64,000 nt of DNA from Muribaculaceae bacterium (GTDB taxonomy: Bacteria > Bacillota > Clostridia > Lachnospirales > Lachnospiraceae), in NCBI GenBank assembly GCA_023666425.1, contig JAMPCA010000001.1:132216-196215 (forward strand), read 5' to 3'. The position numbers were made by a program, and so were the translations under genes. Below the pieces are notes generated by a model. It did no database searches, was not told where the DNA came from, and worked only from the letters and a program-made list of their open reading frames with translations. Within the stretch, counting starts at the first letter, position 1. Every line of letters starts with the position of its first letter. This document shows positions 1-7,783 of the stretch, piece by piece.

Positions 1-63
1 CTCTTTCCCCTCTACTTCCTTACTTCCCAGTACAAACTTATGTATTGCCTGCTGCTGCGCCAT
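1..63 (-). CDS. Start of an unidentified gene (N-terminal 21 codons)
   Basis: An ATG at 63-61 follows a clear GGAGG ribosome site with 7-nt spacing. The reading frame stays open to the window edge, starting MAQQQAIHKFVLGSKEV. The start lies 2 nt after the stop of the CarD-like gene, so the two are probably co-transcribed. Too little is present to name the product. Confidence 0.6.
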   Translation of the reverse strand, partial: MAQQQAIHKFVLGSKEVEGKE

Positions 64-65
64 CG

Positions 66-356
66 TCAATCCTCCTTATGTAACACATAATCTACGGCTT
101 CCTTAAGCCTCTCATCCTTCGCGAGCGCCTCGCTGTCCTGCTCCAGTGCCCGGGCCTCCTCCTCGCTAAAGAGCTCCCGCAGCATGACCTGATGGTTGTC
201 CACCGGAATGTATGCCACCTTCTCCTTGTCAAACACCGAGCGCAGCACATAGTAAGGCACCCCCGGCTCTCCCCGCGCGGCGGAGAGGGAGACGATATTA
301 TCTACCCGGCATACGCCCTGCGTCTCGCTGTAAATCACCTGTTTTTTCTCAAACAT
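66..356 (-). CDS. CarD-like transcriptional regulator, short form
   Basis: This 96-residue protein matches the RNA-polymerase-interacting N-terminal domain of the CarD/TRCF family: a V-I-Y...G-V-C-R-V-D-x-I opening (about residues 7-21), a central YYVLR strand (35-39) and an IPVDNH turn (50-55), followed by an acidic helical tail. CarD proteins bind the RNA polymerase beta subunit and modulate open-complex stability at promoters. Family members are usually about 150-170 residues with a helical DNA-contacting C-terminal domain, and only its beginning is present here. A short start gene follows 2 nt downstream. The function is inferred from the domain; this short form could act differently. Confidence 0.7.
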   Translation of the reverse strand: MFEKKQVIYSETQGVCRVDNIVSLSAARGEPGVPYYVLRSVFDKEKVAYIPVDNHQVMLRELFSEEEARALEQDSEALAKDERLKEAVDYVLHKED

Positions 357-415
357 GCTTTCCCCCGTCTGTCAGACATTTCCTTTGTTCTGTGCAAGAT
401 ACGCACTTTGTCCAT

Positions 416-444
416 ATTGTATCATATTTATTCTCATTTTTCAA
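416..444 (-). promoter_or_regulatory. Predicted promoter of the CarD-like gene
   Basis: On the minus strand TTGAAA (444-439) and TACAAT (421-416) are separated by 17 nt, a good housekeeping promoter match. The 5' leader contains an 11-bp palindrome, GTCTGTCAGAC, at 368-378. Confidence 0.6.
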
Positions 445-493
445 AAAATACTTTACATCCATCTGGTCATATAATTTTGTATCATTTTGGATA

Positions 494-521
494 TGTACAT
501 AATGTCAGTTCGGGATATAAT
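494..521 (+). promoter_or_regulatory. Predicted promoter of the B6-salvage operon
   Basis: TGTACA (494-499) and TATAAT (516-521) are separated by 16 nt, about 30 nt upstream of the pyridoxamine kinase start. A GGAAGGAGG ribosome site sits between. Confidence 0.5.
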
Positions 522-550
522 AATAAAAAAACGGGAAGGAGGTCTGTTCC

Positions 551-1435
551 ATGAAAAAAGCAGCGGTTATCAACGATCTGTCCGGCTTTGGGAAATGCTC
601 TCTTACGGCTGCCCTGCCGGTGCTGTCCGCCCTCGGCGTACAGTGCTGTCCGCTGGCGACCGCCGTCCTCACCGGCCAGACCGGATATCCCCATTACCAC
701 TGCACCGACCTGACGGATATGCTGCCCCGCTACACCAGCGTCTGGGAACAAAACGGCGCACATTTTGATTCCATCTACACCGGCTTTCTGACCGGCTCCG
801 GGCAGATTTTCCATGTGCTGGATTTCCTCGCCCATTTCCGGGAAAACGGTACGCTTCTCCTTGTAGATCCGGTGATGGGAGACGACGGCAGGGTCTACGC
901 CATGTACTCAGACGGACTGCTTGCCGGTATGAAGGAACTGTCACGGCAGGCGGATCTGATTACGCCGAATCTCACGGAGGCCTGCCTGCTGGCGGACATT
1001 CCTGTAGAAAGGATTCGTGAATGCAGGAGCGCGGAGCAGACTCTCGCCCTTGCGAAGGACGCCGCCGAAATCCTTCGTTCCATGGCGGCTGTGCCGCAGG
1101 ATGTGGTTGTCACCGGGATTACATGCCGCAGGCAGGGGCAGCCTTTGATTTACAATCTCTCCCTCACTCCGGACGGCACAACGCTCTGTCAGGCACATTT
1201 TTTCAATCGCAGCTTTTCCGGCACCGGAGATTTGTTTTCCTCTGTAATGTGCGGCTGCCGCACGCAGGGGATGTCTACAGCGGATGCGGTGGAGCTGGCC
1301 GCGAGCTTTCTCAGCCACAGCATCGAAGACACCATGGAGGAGTCCGCCGACCGCAACGACGGCGTAAATTTTGAGCTGCATTTGCTGGAACTGATTCAAG
1401 GAATCCGCGAGGCGCAGAAACAGAACGATAATTAA
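551..1435 (+). CDS. pdxY: Pyridoxamine/pyridoxal kinase
   Basis: ATP-dependent phosphorylation of pyridoxal, pyridoxamine or pyridoxine to the 5'-phosphate in vitamin B6 salvage, in the cytoplasm. The 294 residues match the PfkB/ThiD-like kinase fold: a substrate-pocket start (VINDLSGFGK, 7-16), GQTGYP (42-47), the DPVMGDDG phosphate region (106-113) and the catalytic GTGD with Asp227 (224-227). The ATG follows GGAAGGAGG. It heads a tight operon; the next gene starts 14 nt after the stop and is a small membrane transporter subunit, which supports vitamin import and trapping. The ThiD (hydroxymethylpyrimidine kinase) family is related, but length and motifs favour the pyridoxamine kinase branch. 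Confidence 0.85.
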   Translation: MKKAAVINDLSGFGKCSLTAALPVLSALGVQCCPLATAVLTGQTGYPHYHCTDLTDMLPRYTSVWEQNGAHFDSIYTGFLTGSGQIFHVLDFLAHFRENGTLLLVDPVMGDDGRVYAMYSDGLLAGMKELSRQADLITPNLTEACLLADIPVERIRECRSAEQTLALAKDAAEILRSMAAVPQDVVVTGITCRRQGQPLIYNLSLTPDGTTLCQAHFFNRSFSGTGDLFSSVMCGCRTQGMSTADAVELAASFLSHSIEDTMEESADRNDGVNFELHLLELIQGIREAQKQNDN

Positions 1436-1449
1436 AGGAGGATTTAATT

Positions 1450-2007
1450 ATGAAAAACAGTGTCGAAAATCATGCCTTTGTCGGTGCAAAAAAGGACAGT
1501 CAGCAGATGCGCCTGCTGACCTCTGCCGCCATTTTTGCCGCCATGATCATGGTAATGACTGCCTATATCGGCCATGTTCCGGACGGGATCAACGGCGGCT
1601 ATATTCACTTCGGGGACAGCCTGATCTATGTGGCGGCATGTCTGCTCCCCACCCCTTACGCACTGGCTGCGGCCGCTATTGGCGGGGGTTTGGCGGATCT
1701 GCTCACCGCTCCGGTGTGGACACTGCCGACCATCATCATCAAAATGCTGATTGCGCTTCCCTTCACGAGCAGAAAGGGCAGGATTGTGAATGTACACAAC
1801 ATAGCAGCCGCAATCTTAGCATTTTTCATAAGTGGATTCGGTTATTATATCGCGAATGTATTTTTCATGGGTGGCTTTTCCGGTGGTCTGCTTGCCTATA
1901 TGCTCGGCGGAAGCCTGATTCAGAGCTGCGGAAGTGCAATTGTATTCGTGATTTTTGGACTATTTTTAGACAAGATGGGCTTTAAGAAAAAATTTTTGAA
2001 GGATTAA
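1450..2007 (+). CDS. ECF transporter S-component-like membrane protein
   Basis: A 185-residue hydrophobic protein with about five to six membrane segments after a polar 20-residue N-terminus. The layout (GGYIHFGDSLIYVAACLL at about 41-58, then AAAAIGGGLADLL) is typical of substrate-binding S-components of energy-coupling factor importers and of the uncharacterised TIGR04002-type group. The shared EcfA/A'/T module is not in this window, as is usual for group II ECF systems. Its position between pyridoxamine kinase and a radical SAM protein suggests a B6 vitamer or a related heterocycle as substrate, which is inference only. A ribosome site AAGGAGG precedes the ATG. Confidence 0.7.
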   Translation: MKNSVENHAFVGAKKDSQQMRLLTSAAIFAAMIMVMTAYIGHVPDGINGGYIHFGDSLIYVAACLLPTPYALAAAAIGGGLADLLTAPVWTLPTIIIKMLIALPFTSRKGRIVNVHNIAAAILAFFISGFGYYIANVFFMGGFSGGLLAYMLGGSLIQSCGSAIVFVIFGLFLDKMGFKKKFLKD

Positions 2008-2019
2008 GGAGATCATATC

Positions 2020-2625
2020 ATGGCTAGTATTTTATATGTATATAACGATCAGGTCTATGCAAACATTACAAACAAGTGCGACTGCGCCTGCACGTTCTGC
2101 ATCCGCTCGCAGATGGACGGCGTGGGGGATGCGGATACGCTGTGGCACCAGCAGGAGCCGGCTCTGGAGGAGGTTCTTGCCGCCATCGACGCCTTTGATT
2201 TTAACGGATACAGGGAATTTGTATTCTGCGGCTACGGTGAACCCACCTGCGCGCTGGAAACCCTGCTGGCCTCCGCCCGCTATGTAAAAGAAAAGACGGG
2301 GCTGCCCATCCGCGTAAATTCCAACGGGCTGGGAAATCTCTATCACGGCAGGGACATCGTTCCGGAGCTGGCCGAAGTCGTGGATAGTATTTCTATCAGC
2401 TTGAACGCACCAAACGCGGAAGAATATGAAAAAGTCACCCGCCCCTCCTTCCCCCATGCCTATGAGGCGATGCTGGATTTTGCCGAGTCCTGCGGGAAAC
2501 AGATCGCCCATACCCAGCTCTCCATCGTGGATGTGCTCCCCGGAGAGGATATCCGGGCATGCCAGAAAATTGCGGATTCCCGGGGCGTACACCTGAAAAT
2601 CCGCAAATTTGAGCAGGGAAATTAA
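2020..2625 (+). CDS. Short radical SAM protein (TatD-associated type)
   Basis: A 201-residue protein with the radical SAM cluster motif C20-x3-C24-x2-C27, followed by a GYGEP segment (about residues 70-74) that normally contacts S-adenosylmethionine, and an NSNGLGN stretch. It resembles the small radical SAM group often found near TatD nucleases (TIGR04038), although no tatD gene is present here. It lacks a C-terminal auxiliary-cluster domain, so it is near the minimal size for a radical SAM barrel. Substrate and product are unknown. The ATG is 12 nt after the transporter stop, so it is co-transcribed with B6 salvage genes. Confidence 0.8.
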   Translation: MASILYVYNDQVYANITNKCDCACTFCIRSQMDGVGDADTLWHQQEPALEEVLAAIDAFDFNGYREFVFCGYGEPTCALETLLASARYVKEKTGLPIRVNSNGLGNLYHGRDIVPELAEVVDSISISLNAPNAEEYEKVTRPSFPHAYEAMLDFAESCGKQIAHTQLSIVDVLPGEDIRACQKIADSRGVHLKIRKFEQGN

Positions 2626-2640
2626 AGAAAACCCTCTGAA

Positions 2641-3573
2641 TCAATCCTTAAACAAATCGGTGGAGTAGTAGCGGTCGCCGCTGTCCGGGAGCAGCGCCAC
2701 CACGGTTTTATTCTTGAATTCCGGGCGCTTTGCCACTTCAACGGCCGCTTTCAGAGCCGCGCCGGAGGATATTCCCACCAGAACGCCCTCCTCCTTTGCA
2801 ATCAGCTTGCCGTATGCAAAGGCGTCCTCGTTCTCCACCGTGATTACCTCGTCATAGACCTCTGTATTCAGCGTATTCGGCACAAATCCCGCGCCGATTC
2901 CCTGAATCTTGTGCGCTCCCGCCTGCCCGGTGGAAAGCACCGCAGAAGAAGCAGGCTCCACCGCAACAATCTTAACATTCGCATTTTTCTCTTTCAGATA
3001 CTCTCCCACACCCGTGATGGTTCCGCCGGTTCCGACTCCGGCCACAAAGGCGTCCACCTCGCCGTCGGTGTCTCTCCATATCTCCGGCCCTGTACCCTTG
3101 CGGTGAGCCGCAGGGTTCGCGGGATTCTCAAACTGCTCCGGGATAAAGCTGTCGGCAATCTCCCTGTGCAGCTCCTCCGCCTTCTGAATCGCTCCCTTCA
3201 TTCCCTTCGTGCCGTCGGAAAGCACCAGCTCGGCGCCGTATGCCCTGATGATATTGCGCCGCTCCACACTCATTGTCTCAGGCAAAACGATGATCAGCCG
3301 GTAGCCCTTCGCCGCCGCAATCGCCGCCAGACCGATGCCCGTGTTGCCGGAAGTAGGCTCGATAATGGTAGAGCCGGGCTTTAGCTTTCCCTCCTTCTCC
3401 GCCTGCCCGATCATCTCCTTTGCGATGCGGTCCTTGACAGAACCTGCCGGATTGAAATACTCCAGCTTCGCCAGAAGCCTTGCCTCCAGCCCAAAATGCT
3501 TCTCAATATGCGTCAGCTCCACCAGTGGAGTGTTCCCAATAAGTCCCAAAGTTCCCTGATAAATATTTGCCAT
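2641..3573 (-). CDS. cysK: Cysteine synthase A (O-acetylserine sulfhydrylase)
   Basis: PLP-dependent formation of L-cysteine from O-acetylserine and sulfide in the cytoplasm. All 310 residues align with the fold-type II family: PLP lysine K47 in NPAGSVKDR, the substrate loop TSGNTG (74-79), and the glycine-rich GVGTGGTITG phosphate-binding loop near residue 180. The start ATG is preceded by GAGGAGG. It is a monocistronic gene convergent with the B6 operon (15 nt between stops). Its promoter shares a sequence with the isc operon promoter, so both are likely under the same sulfur or Fe-S control. Confidence 0.95.
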   Translation of the reverse strand: MANIYQGTLGLIGNTPLVELTHIEKHFGLEARLLAKLEYFNPAGSVKDRIAKEMIGQAEKEGKLKPGSTIIEPTSGNTGIGLAAIAAAKGYRLIIVLPETMSVERRNIIRAYGAELVLSDGTKGMKGAIQKAEELHREIADSFIPEQFENPANPAAHRKGTGPEIWRDTDGEVDAFVAGVGTGGTITGVGEYLKEKNANVKIVAVEPASSAVLSTGQAGAHKIQGIGAGFVPNTLNTEVYDEVITVENEDAFAYGKLIAKEEGVLVGISSGAALKAAVEVAKRPEFKNKTVVALLPDSGDRYYSTDLFKD

Positions 3574-3634
3574 GTCGTTTTCCTCCTCGATATCTCTTAT
3601 TCATACTTTATTAGTAGGATTTCTCTCAGCATCG

Positions 3635-3663
3635 AGTATATCCCTATATTCCTACTGTGTCAA
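3635..3663 (-). promoter_or_regulatory. cysK promoter with embedded operator-like motif
   Basis: On the minus strand TTGACA (3663-3658) and TATACT (3640-3635) have a 17-nt spacer. The spacer carries ACAGTAGGAAT (plus-strand ATTCCTACTGT, 3648-3658), which recurs at the iscR promoter. A second TAGTAGGAT half-site lies at 3612-3620. A repressor on this motif would occlude RNA polymerase. Confidence 0.65.
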
Positions 3664-3686
3664 TAGGGTATTGGAATTATTTGTGA

Positions 3687-3960
3687 AAATCAATGTTGGA
3701 ATTGCGAATGGCCGTGTGCGCAAAGGTTCCACGCTGTCTTTGCGACGGGAAATTGGATTTTCTTAATCTTCTGTACAACATCAGCGATTGCGGGACATGG
3801 ACGTCCCGTAAAGCCCGCACTGAGCCACGACGGCGAATTGCGGGCGGTCGCGTCAGGAAAGATATCCTTTACAGAAGATTTAGAAAATCCATTTACCGGA
3901 GCCGACAGCGTGGAACCTTTGCGCACACGGCCATTCGCAATTCCAATATTGATTTCCATA
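3687..3960. repeat. Long palindromic repeat element (MITE-like hairpin)
   Basis: Two inverted arms, about 3690-3740 and 3907-3957, are nearly perfect complements over about 52 bp (one mismatch in the outer part), and weaker pairing continues inward to about 3775 and 3870. The shared core begins GGAATTGCGAATGGCC and ends GGTTCC (33 bp, 3698-3730). The centre holds a small GGGAC/GTCCC hairpin. Open frames on both strands are by-products of the symmetry and lack ribosome sites. The element abuts the mnmA stop at 3962 and lies upstream of the cysK promoter, so as RNA it could act as a terminator. No transposase is encoded. Confidence 0.8.
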
Positions 3961-3961
3961 A

Positions 3962-5041
3962 CTATGATTTTACAATGCTCCCCCCGCAGAGAATCGAATC
4001 TCCCCGATAGAACACTGCCGCCTGCCCCGGCGTCATCGCGCGCTGCGGCTCGTCAAAAACACAGCGGATTTTCCCTTCTCCTTCCGGCCAGAGCACGCAG
4101 GACGCACCTGTGTGGGAATAGCGAATTTTTCCGACGGCAGGCGCCGGCTCCTCCAATTTTTCCACGGCCATGTAATTTACGTCCTCCACCATGCATTCCC
4201 GGGCAAACAACCCTTCTGAACGGCAGAGCACCACTTCGTTTGTCTCCGGCTTAAGCTCTTTCACAAAAAGCGGAGTCTCTGCGGAGATTCCCAGTCCCTT
4301 CCGCTGTCCAACCGTATAGCAGATGAGGCCGCGATGCTGTCCCAGCACACAGCCCGCTTCGTCCACAAAATTCCCCGGTTCACTTTCCCGCCCGGTCTCG
4401 CGCCGGATAAAGGCGGCATAATCGTGATCCGGCACAAAGCAAATATCCTGACTGTCCTGCTTGTGGGCAACCGGAAGCCCGATTTGTTCCGCAAGCTGCC
4501 GGATTTCCTCCTTTTCATAGCTGCCCACTGGCATAAGGGTATGGGAAAGCTGGCGCTGGGTCAGATTGTAGAGCACATAGGTCTGATCCTTTTTTGCCGT
4601 CACGGAATTTTGTACCGTGAACCGCCCGTTTGGAAGCTTTTTTACCCTCGCATAATGTCCTGTTGCCAGATATTCCGCTCCAATCTCCATAGAGCGGTTC
4701 AAGAGAGCTTCCCATTTTACATAGCGGTTGCAGGCGTTGCAGGGGTTCGGCGTATAGCCCCGCTGGTATTCTCTCAGAAAATATGCGATGACATTGTCCC
4801 GGAATTCTTTCTTGAAATTCATTACATAGTGGGGGATTCCCAGGGTATCCGCTACCCTCCTTGCATCCTCCACGGCAGAGAGCCCGCAGCAGCCACCGTT
4901 TTCTGACTGCCCAGACATGTCCTCGTCCTGCCAGATCTGCATGGTGACGCCAATCACCTCATAGCCCTGCTCTTTTAGCAAATATGCCGCTACCGAGGAA
5001 TCCACGCCCCCCGACATGCCGACTACCACCTTTTCCTTCAT
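3962..5041 (-). CDS. mnmA: tRNA-specific 2-thiouridylase
   Basis: Thiolates uridine-34 of Lys, Glu and Gln tRNAs, using ATP and sulfur relayed from a cysteine desulfurase. The 359 residues carry the PP-loop SGGVDSS (10-16), a CxxC-type site with C101/C104 (NPCNAC) and the second catalytic cysteine C201 (DSQDICF), which together form the disulfide relay. The C-terminal domain is complete. It is the last gene of iscR-nifS-nifU-mnmA, 6 nt after nifU, which places the sulfur donor next to the acceptor. The stop directly borders the palindromic repeat. Confidence 0.95.
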   Translation of the reverse strand: MKEKVVVGMSGGVDSSVAAYLLKEQGYEVIGVTMQIWQDEDMSGQSENGGCCGLSAVEDARRVADTLGIPHYVMNFKKEFRDNVIAYFLREYQRGYTPNPCNACNRYVKWEALLNRSMEIGAEYLATGHYARVKKLPNGRFTVQNSVTAKKDQTYVLYNLTQRQLSHTLMPVGSYEKEEIRQLAEQIGLPVAHKQDSQDICFVPDHDYAAFIRRETGRESEPGNFVDEAGCVLGQHRGLICYTVGQRKGLGISAETPLFVKELKPETNEVVLCRSEGLFARECMVEDVNYMAVEKLEEPAPAVGKIRYSHTGASCVLWPEGEGKIRCVFDEPQRAMTPGQAAVFYRGDSILCGGSIVKS

Positions 5042-5047
5042 ATCCTC

Positions 5048-5488
5048 TTACGCGTCTCCGACGGCCTCCTCCTTCTCGCCGATATCGCTGACCGGCTTTT
5101 TAAGTCCCTCAATCGTCAGGTGATTCTTTTCCGCATAATCCCAGAGTGCCGCGTGAATCGCCTCCTCCGCCAGAAGGGAACAGTGCACCTTGACCGGCGG
5201 AAGCCCGTCCAGTGCCTCCATCACGGCCTTGTTCGTCACCTGCAGCGCCTCCTCCACGGTCTTGCCCTTCACCAGCTCGGTCGCCATACTGCTGGTAGCC
5301 ACAGCAGCTCCACAGCCAAAGGTCTTGAATTTTGCCTCCTGAATCACACCCTTTTCGTCGATATCCAGATACATGCGCATGATGTCGCCGCACTTCGCAT
5401 TGCCAACCGTACCGACGCCGCTGGCATCCTCAATCTCCCCCACATTTCTGGGGTTGTTAAAATGATCCATTACCTTTTCACTGTACAT
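5048..5488 (-). CDS. nifU: NifU/IscU-type Fe-S cluster scaffold
   Basis: Scaffold on which Fe-S clusters are assembled from sulfur delivered by the adjacent desulfurase. This 146-residue protein is the IscU-like N-terminal domain only, with the three ligands C33 (AKCGD, with Asp35), C59 (FGCGAA) and C103 (VHCS). It lacks the C-terminal Nfu domain of full-length NifU, as is typical for clostridial forms. The start overlaps the end of nifS by 11 nt, implying translational coupling. A Glu/Ala-rich tail of about 20 residues follows the domain. Confidence 0.93.
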   Translation of the reverse strand: MYSEKVMDHFNNPRNVGEIEDASGVGTVGNAKCGDIMRMYLDIDEKGVIQEAKFKTFGCGAAVATSSMATELVKGKTVEEALQVTNKAVMEALDGLPPVKVHCSLLAEEAIHAALWDYAEKNHLTIEGLKKPVSDIGEKEEAVGDA

Positions 5489-6671
5489 ACGATTCTCCCT
5501 TCTTCACAAAATCCTCATACAGAGGCGACATATTCCGAAGCCCTTCCACAATCTCTTTCAGCTTGTCCACGGTATAATCCAGCTCCTCCATGGTCGTCTC
5601 CTCCGACAAGGTCAGCCGCAGGCTCCCGTGGGCAATCTCGTGCGGAAGGCCAATCGCAAGAAGCACATGGGAGGGATCCAGCGCGCCGGAGGTGCAGGCC
5701 GAGCCGCTGCTGGCGCAAATCCCTGCCTGATCCAGCCGAATCAGCAGGGATTCCCCCTCAATAAACCGAAAGCAAAAATTCACATTATTCGGCAGGCGAA
5801 GGCTTCGATGCCCGTTCAGCCGTACATATGGAATCTCCTCCAGCACCCGGGCAATCAGGTGATCCCTTAAGCGGCTCTCACGGGTCGCATTCTCCGTCAT
5901 ATGCGCCCCGGCAAGCTCTACGGCTTTGCCAAATCCTACTATCCCCGGCACATTGCTGGTGCCTGCCCTCCGGGCGCGTTCTTGCGCCCCTCCATGAATA
6001 AACGAGCGGATTTTTATTCCTTTCCGGATATAAAGAGCCCCCACGCCCTTCGGTCCATGCAGCTTGTGCGCGCTGGCACTGAGCATGTCTATGTGCATCT
6101 CCTCCACATCAAGGGGAATATGTCCAAATGCCTGCACCGCATCGGTGTGAAAAAGGACGCCATGCTTCCTTGCAAGCTCCCCGATTTCCTTTAAAGGCTC
6201 AATCGTGCCAATCTCGTTGTTTGCCGCCATGACGGAAATCAATACCGTGTCCGGACGAATGGCCGCCTCCAGCTCATCCAGCTTCACAAGCCCATCTTCC
6301 CCCACACCCACATAAGTGACCTCAAATCCCTGTCGCTCCAGCCATTCAGCGGTATGCAGCACCGCGTGATGCTCGATTTCTGTGGTGATAATATGCTTTC
6401 CCTTTCCCGCATAAGCCTCCGCTGTGGCCTTTAGCGCCCAGTTGTCGGATTCACTTCCGCCACCGGTAAAATAAATCTCCTCAGGGTTTGCGCCAATCAG
6501 CTCCGCCACCGTCCGCCGGGAGGCTTCGACTGCTTTTTTGGCCTCTGCTCCAAGTCCGTAGATTGCGGCCGGATTGCCATATTCTTCTGAAAAATACGGA
6601 AGCATGGCAGACAATACCCCGGGCAAAACCCTCGTTGTAGCTGCGTTATCCAAATATACCGGCTTTCCCAT
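5478..6671 (-). CDS. nifS: Cysteine desulfurase (NifS/IscS type)
   Basis: PLP enzyme that takes sulfur from cysteine as an enzyme persulfide for Fe-S assembly (nifU) and tRNA thiolation (mnmA). In the 397 residues the PLP lysine is K203 (SASAHKL), the PLP-stacking histidine lies in EIEHHAV (about 99-103), and the catalytic cysteine is C326 in the SGSACTSG loop, the long-loop class I form. The ATG is preceded by AAAAGGAG. It is 50 nt downstream of the Rrf2 regulator and overlaps nifU. Confidence 0.95.
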   Translation of the reverse strand: MGKPVYLDNAATTRVLPGVLSAMLPYFSEEYGNPAAIYGLGAEAKKAVEASRRTVAELIGANPEEIYFTGGGSESDNWALKATAEAYAGKGKHIITTEIEHHAVLHTAEWLERQGFEVTYVGVGEDGLVKLDELEAAIRPDTVLISVMAANNEIGTIEPLKEIGELARKHGVLFHTDAVQAFGHIPLDVEEMHIDMLSASAHKLHGPKGVGALYIRKGIKIRSFIHGGAQERARRAGTSNVPGIVGFGKAVELAGAHMTENATRESRLRDHLIARVLEEIPYVRLNGHRSLRLPNNVNFCFRFIEGESLLIRLDQAGICASSGSACTSGALDPSHVLLAIGLPHEIAHGSLRLTLSEETTMEELDYTVDKLKEIVEGLRNMSPLYEDFVKKGESYVQ

Positions 6672-6721
6672 TTAATAAATCTCCTTTTAATTTCTTCAAT
6701 AATTGTTGTGTTTTAACCGTT

Positions 6722-7156
6722 TTATATGACATACTGGCCGTTTTTCTCGCTCTGCCAGTCCAGTAAATCCTGCAAAGTCGTATTATCCACCACGGAATCA
6801 ATTGCATCGCGGATTTTCTTCCAAAGCAGGATGGTCACGCAGTCTTCCTGCCTCTCACACGGAAAATCGCGCTCCTCCACACAGGCCACCGGCGCCAGCG
6901 AGCCCTCTGTCTGCCGAAGGATCATTCCCACGGTATACTCCCCCGGCGCGCGCGTGAGCAGATATCCGCCCTGCGGCCCCCGGACACTTTTCACATAGCC
7001 CGCCTTATTCAGCACAGAAATAATCTGCTCCAGATACTTCTCGGATATCCCCTGACGCCCTGCCACATCTCTGAGACTCACCGGCTCATCCGTACTGTGC
7101 AGTGCCAGATCCATCATCAGACGCAGCGCATACCGCCCTTTTGTCGAAACTTTCAT
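6722..7156 (-). CDS. iscR: Rrf2-family regulator (IscR-like)
   Basis: A 144-residue winged-helix Rrf2 protein (MKVSTKGRYALRLM start, recognition region about 28-60) with three cysteines at C92, C100 and C106, in the place where IscR holds its [2Fe-2S] cluster; spacing is C-x7-C-x5-C rather than the enterobacterial C-x5-C-x5-C. It heads the operon with nifS, nifU and mnmA and is therefore likely an Fe-S-sensing autoregulator. The CymR branch of Rrf2 (cysteine repressor) lacks these cysteines. The promoter motif shared with cysK suggests it may also control cysteine synthesis. Confidence 0.88.
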   Translation of the reverse strand: MKVSTKGRYALRLMMDLALHSTDEPVSLRDVAGRQGISEKYLEQIISVLNKAGYVKSVRGPQGGYLLTRAPGEYTVGMILRQTEGSLAPVACVEERDFPCERQEDCVTILLWKKIRDAIDSVVDNTTLQDLLDWQSEKNGQYVI

Positions 7157-7196
7157 TCCACCATCTCTTTCCTGTTACATATTTTACCTTAAGCCC

Positions 7197-7240
7197 AATT
7201 CCTACTGTTTTACTATACATTCTTCTGTATGCTTTGTCAA
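7197..7240 (-). promoter_or_regulatory. isc operon promoter and shared operator-like motif
   Basis: On the minus strand TTGACA (7240-7235) and TATAGT (7217-7212) have an exact 17-nt spacer. Just downstream of the -10 is ACAGTAGGAATT (plus-strand AATTCCTACTGT, 7197-7208), the same 11-bp core found in the cysK promoter. Confidence 0.7.
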
Positions 7241-7244
7241 CACA

Positions 7245-7390
7245 AAGAAATTCTTATTTGCCGAGACTCTCCCTTTATCTAACAAGAATAATTTCTTATC
7301 TGAGAAGAATTTCTTGCTGATAGAATTCGAACTCTATAAGATTAAACTAATAGTTCAATTATATAACTGCCAGTTCAATTGATAGTTCAC
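7245..7390 (+). promoter_or_regulatory. Repeated palindromes upstream of the XRE gene
   Basis: AACTAATAGTT (7345-7355) and AACTGCCAGTT (7365-7375) are palindromes spaced exactly 20 bp, each continuing into AGTTCAATT; a third AGTTCAC half-site (7385-7391) touches the ribosome site. Upstream, AAGAAATTCTT (from 7245) and AAGAATTTCTT (about 7304) are inverted copies of each other. The two-turn spacing suggests side-by-side dimer operators. Confidence 0.5.
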
Positions 7391-7404
7391 AAGGAGTAAG
7401 ATGA

Positions 7405-7740
7405 TTGAATATGAATACAAAAATTGGGACGAAATTAAAAGAATACCGCAAAAATCACGGGTGGACAATCGAAAATGTATCCGAGGAGCTATGCCAGCGT
7501 TTTGAGCTCGACATTGCCGGCAAAACCATATACGGCTGGGAGAGCGACCAGTCCCTCCCACGCACGCAGAGCTTTCTGGCACTGTGCGAACTTTACCAGA
7601 TTGAACGCCTCTACGAGGAATTTCCAGTGACGAAACGTCAGAAGCCCTTTTCCATTACACCGGAGGAGCGCACCCTGCTCTACAAATTAAGAAAACATCC
7701 AGAACTTCGGGATGTAATCAACCGAATTCTGGATGTGTAA
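7405..7740 (+). CDS. XRE-family DNA-binding regulator
   Basis: A 111-residue protein with an N-terminal helix-turn-helix of the XRE/Cro type (about residues 7-65: TKLKEYRKNHGWTIENVSEEL, then KTIYGWESDQSLP, the typical I-x-x-W-E recognition segment). The short C-terminal helix has no recognised sensor domain. The AAGGAG site at 7391-7396 sits 8 nt from TTG 7405 and 14 nt from ATG 7411, so TTG is preferred. Palindromes directly upstream suggest autoregulation. It is convergent with the sensor/GGDEF gene. The target genes are unknown. Confidence 0.85.
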   Translation: MNMNTKIGTKLKEYRKNHGWTIENVSEELCQRFELDIAGKTIYGWESDQSLPRTQSFLALCELYQIERLYEEFPVTKRQKPFSITPEERTLLYKLRKHPELRDVINRILDV

Positions 7741-7783
7741 TATCATGTGCCCATAGTGACAATACATTTGCCGGGAATTCTCC

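Noticed and set aside
3690-4010. Open frames on both strands through the palindromic element
   Set aside because: They mirror each other because of the inverted repeat, lack ribosome sites and run into mnmA. Treated as repeat, not genes.
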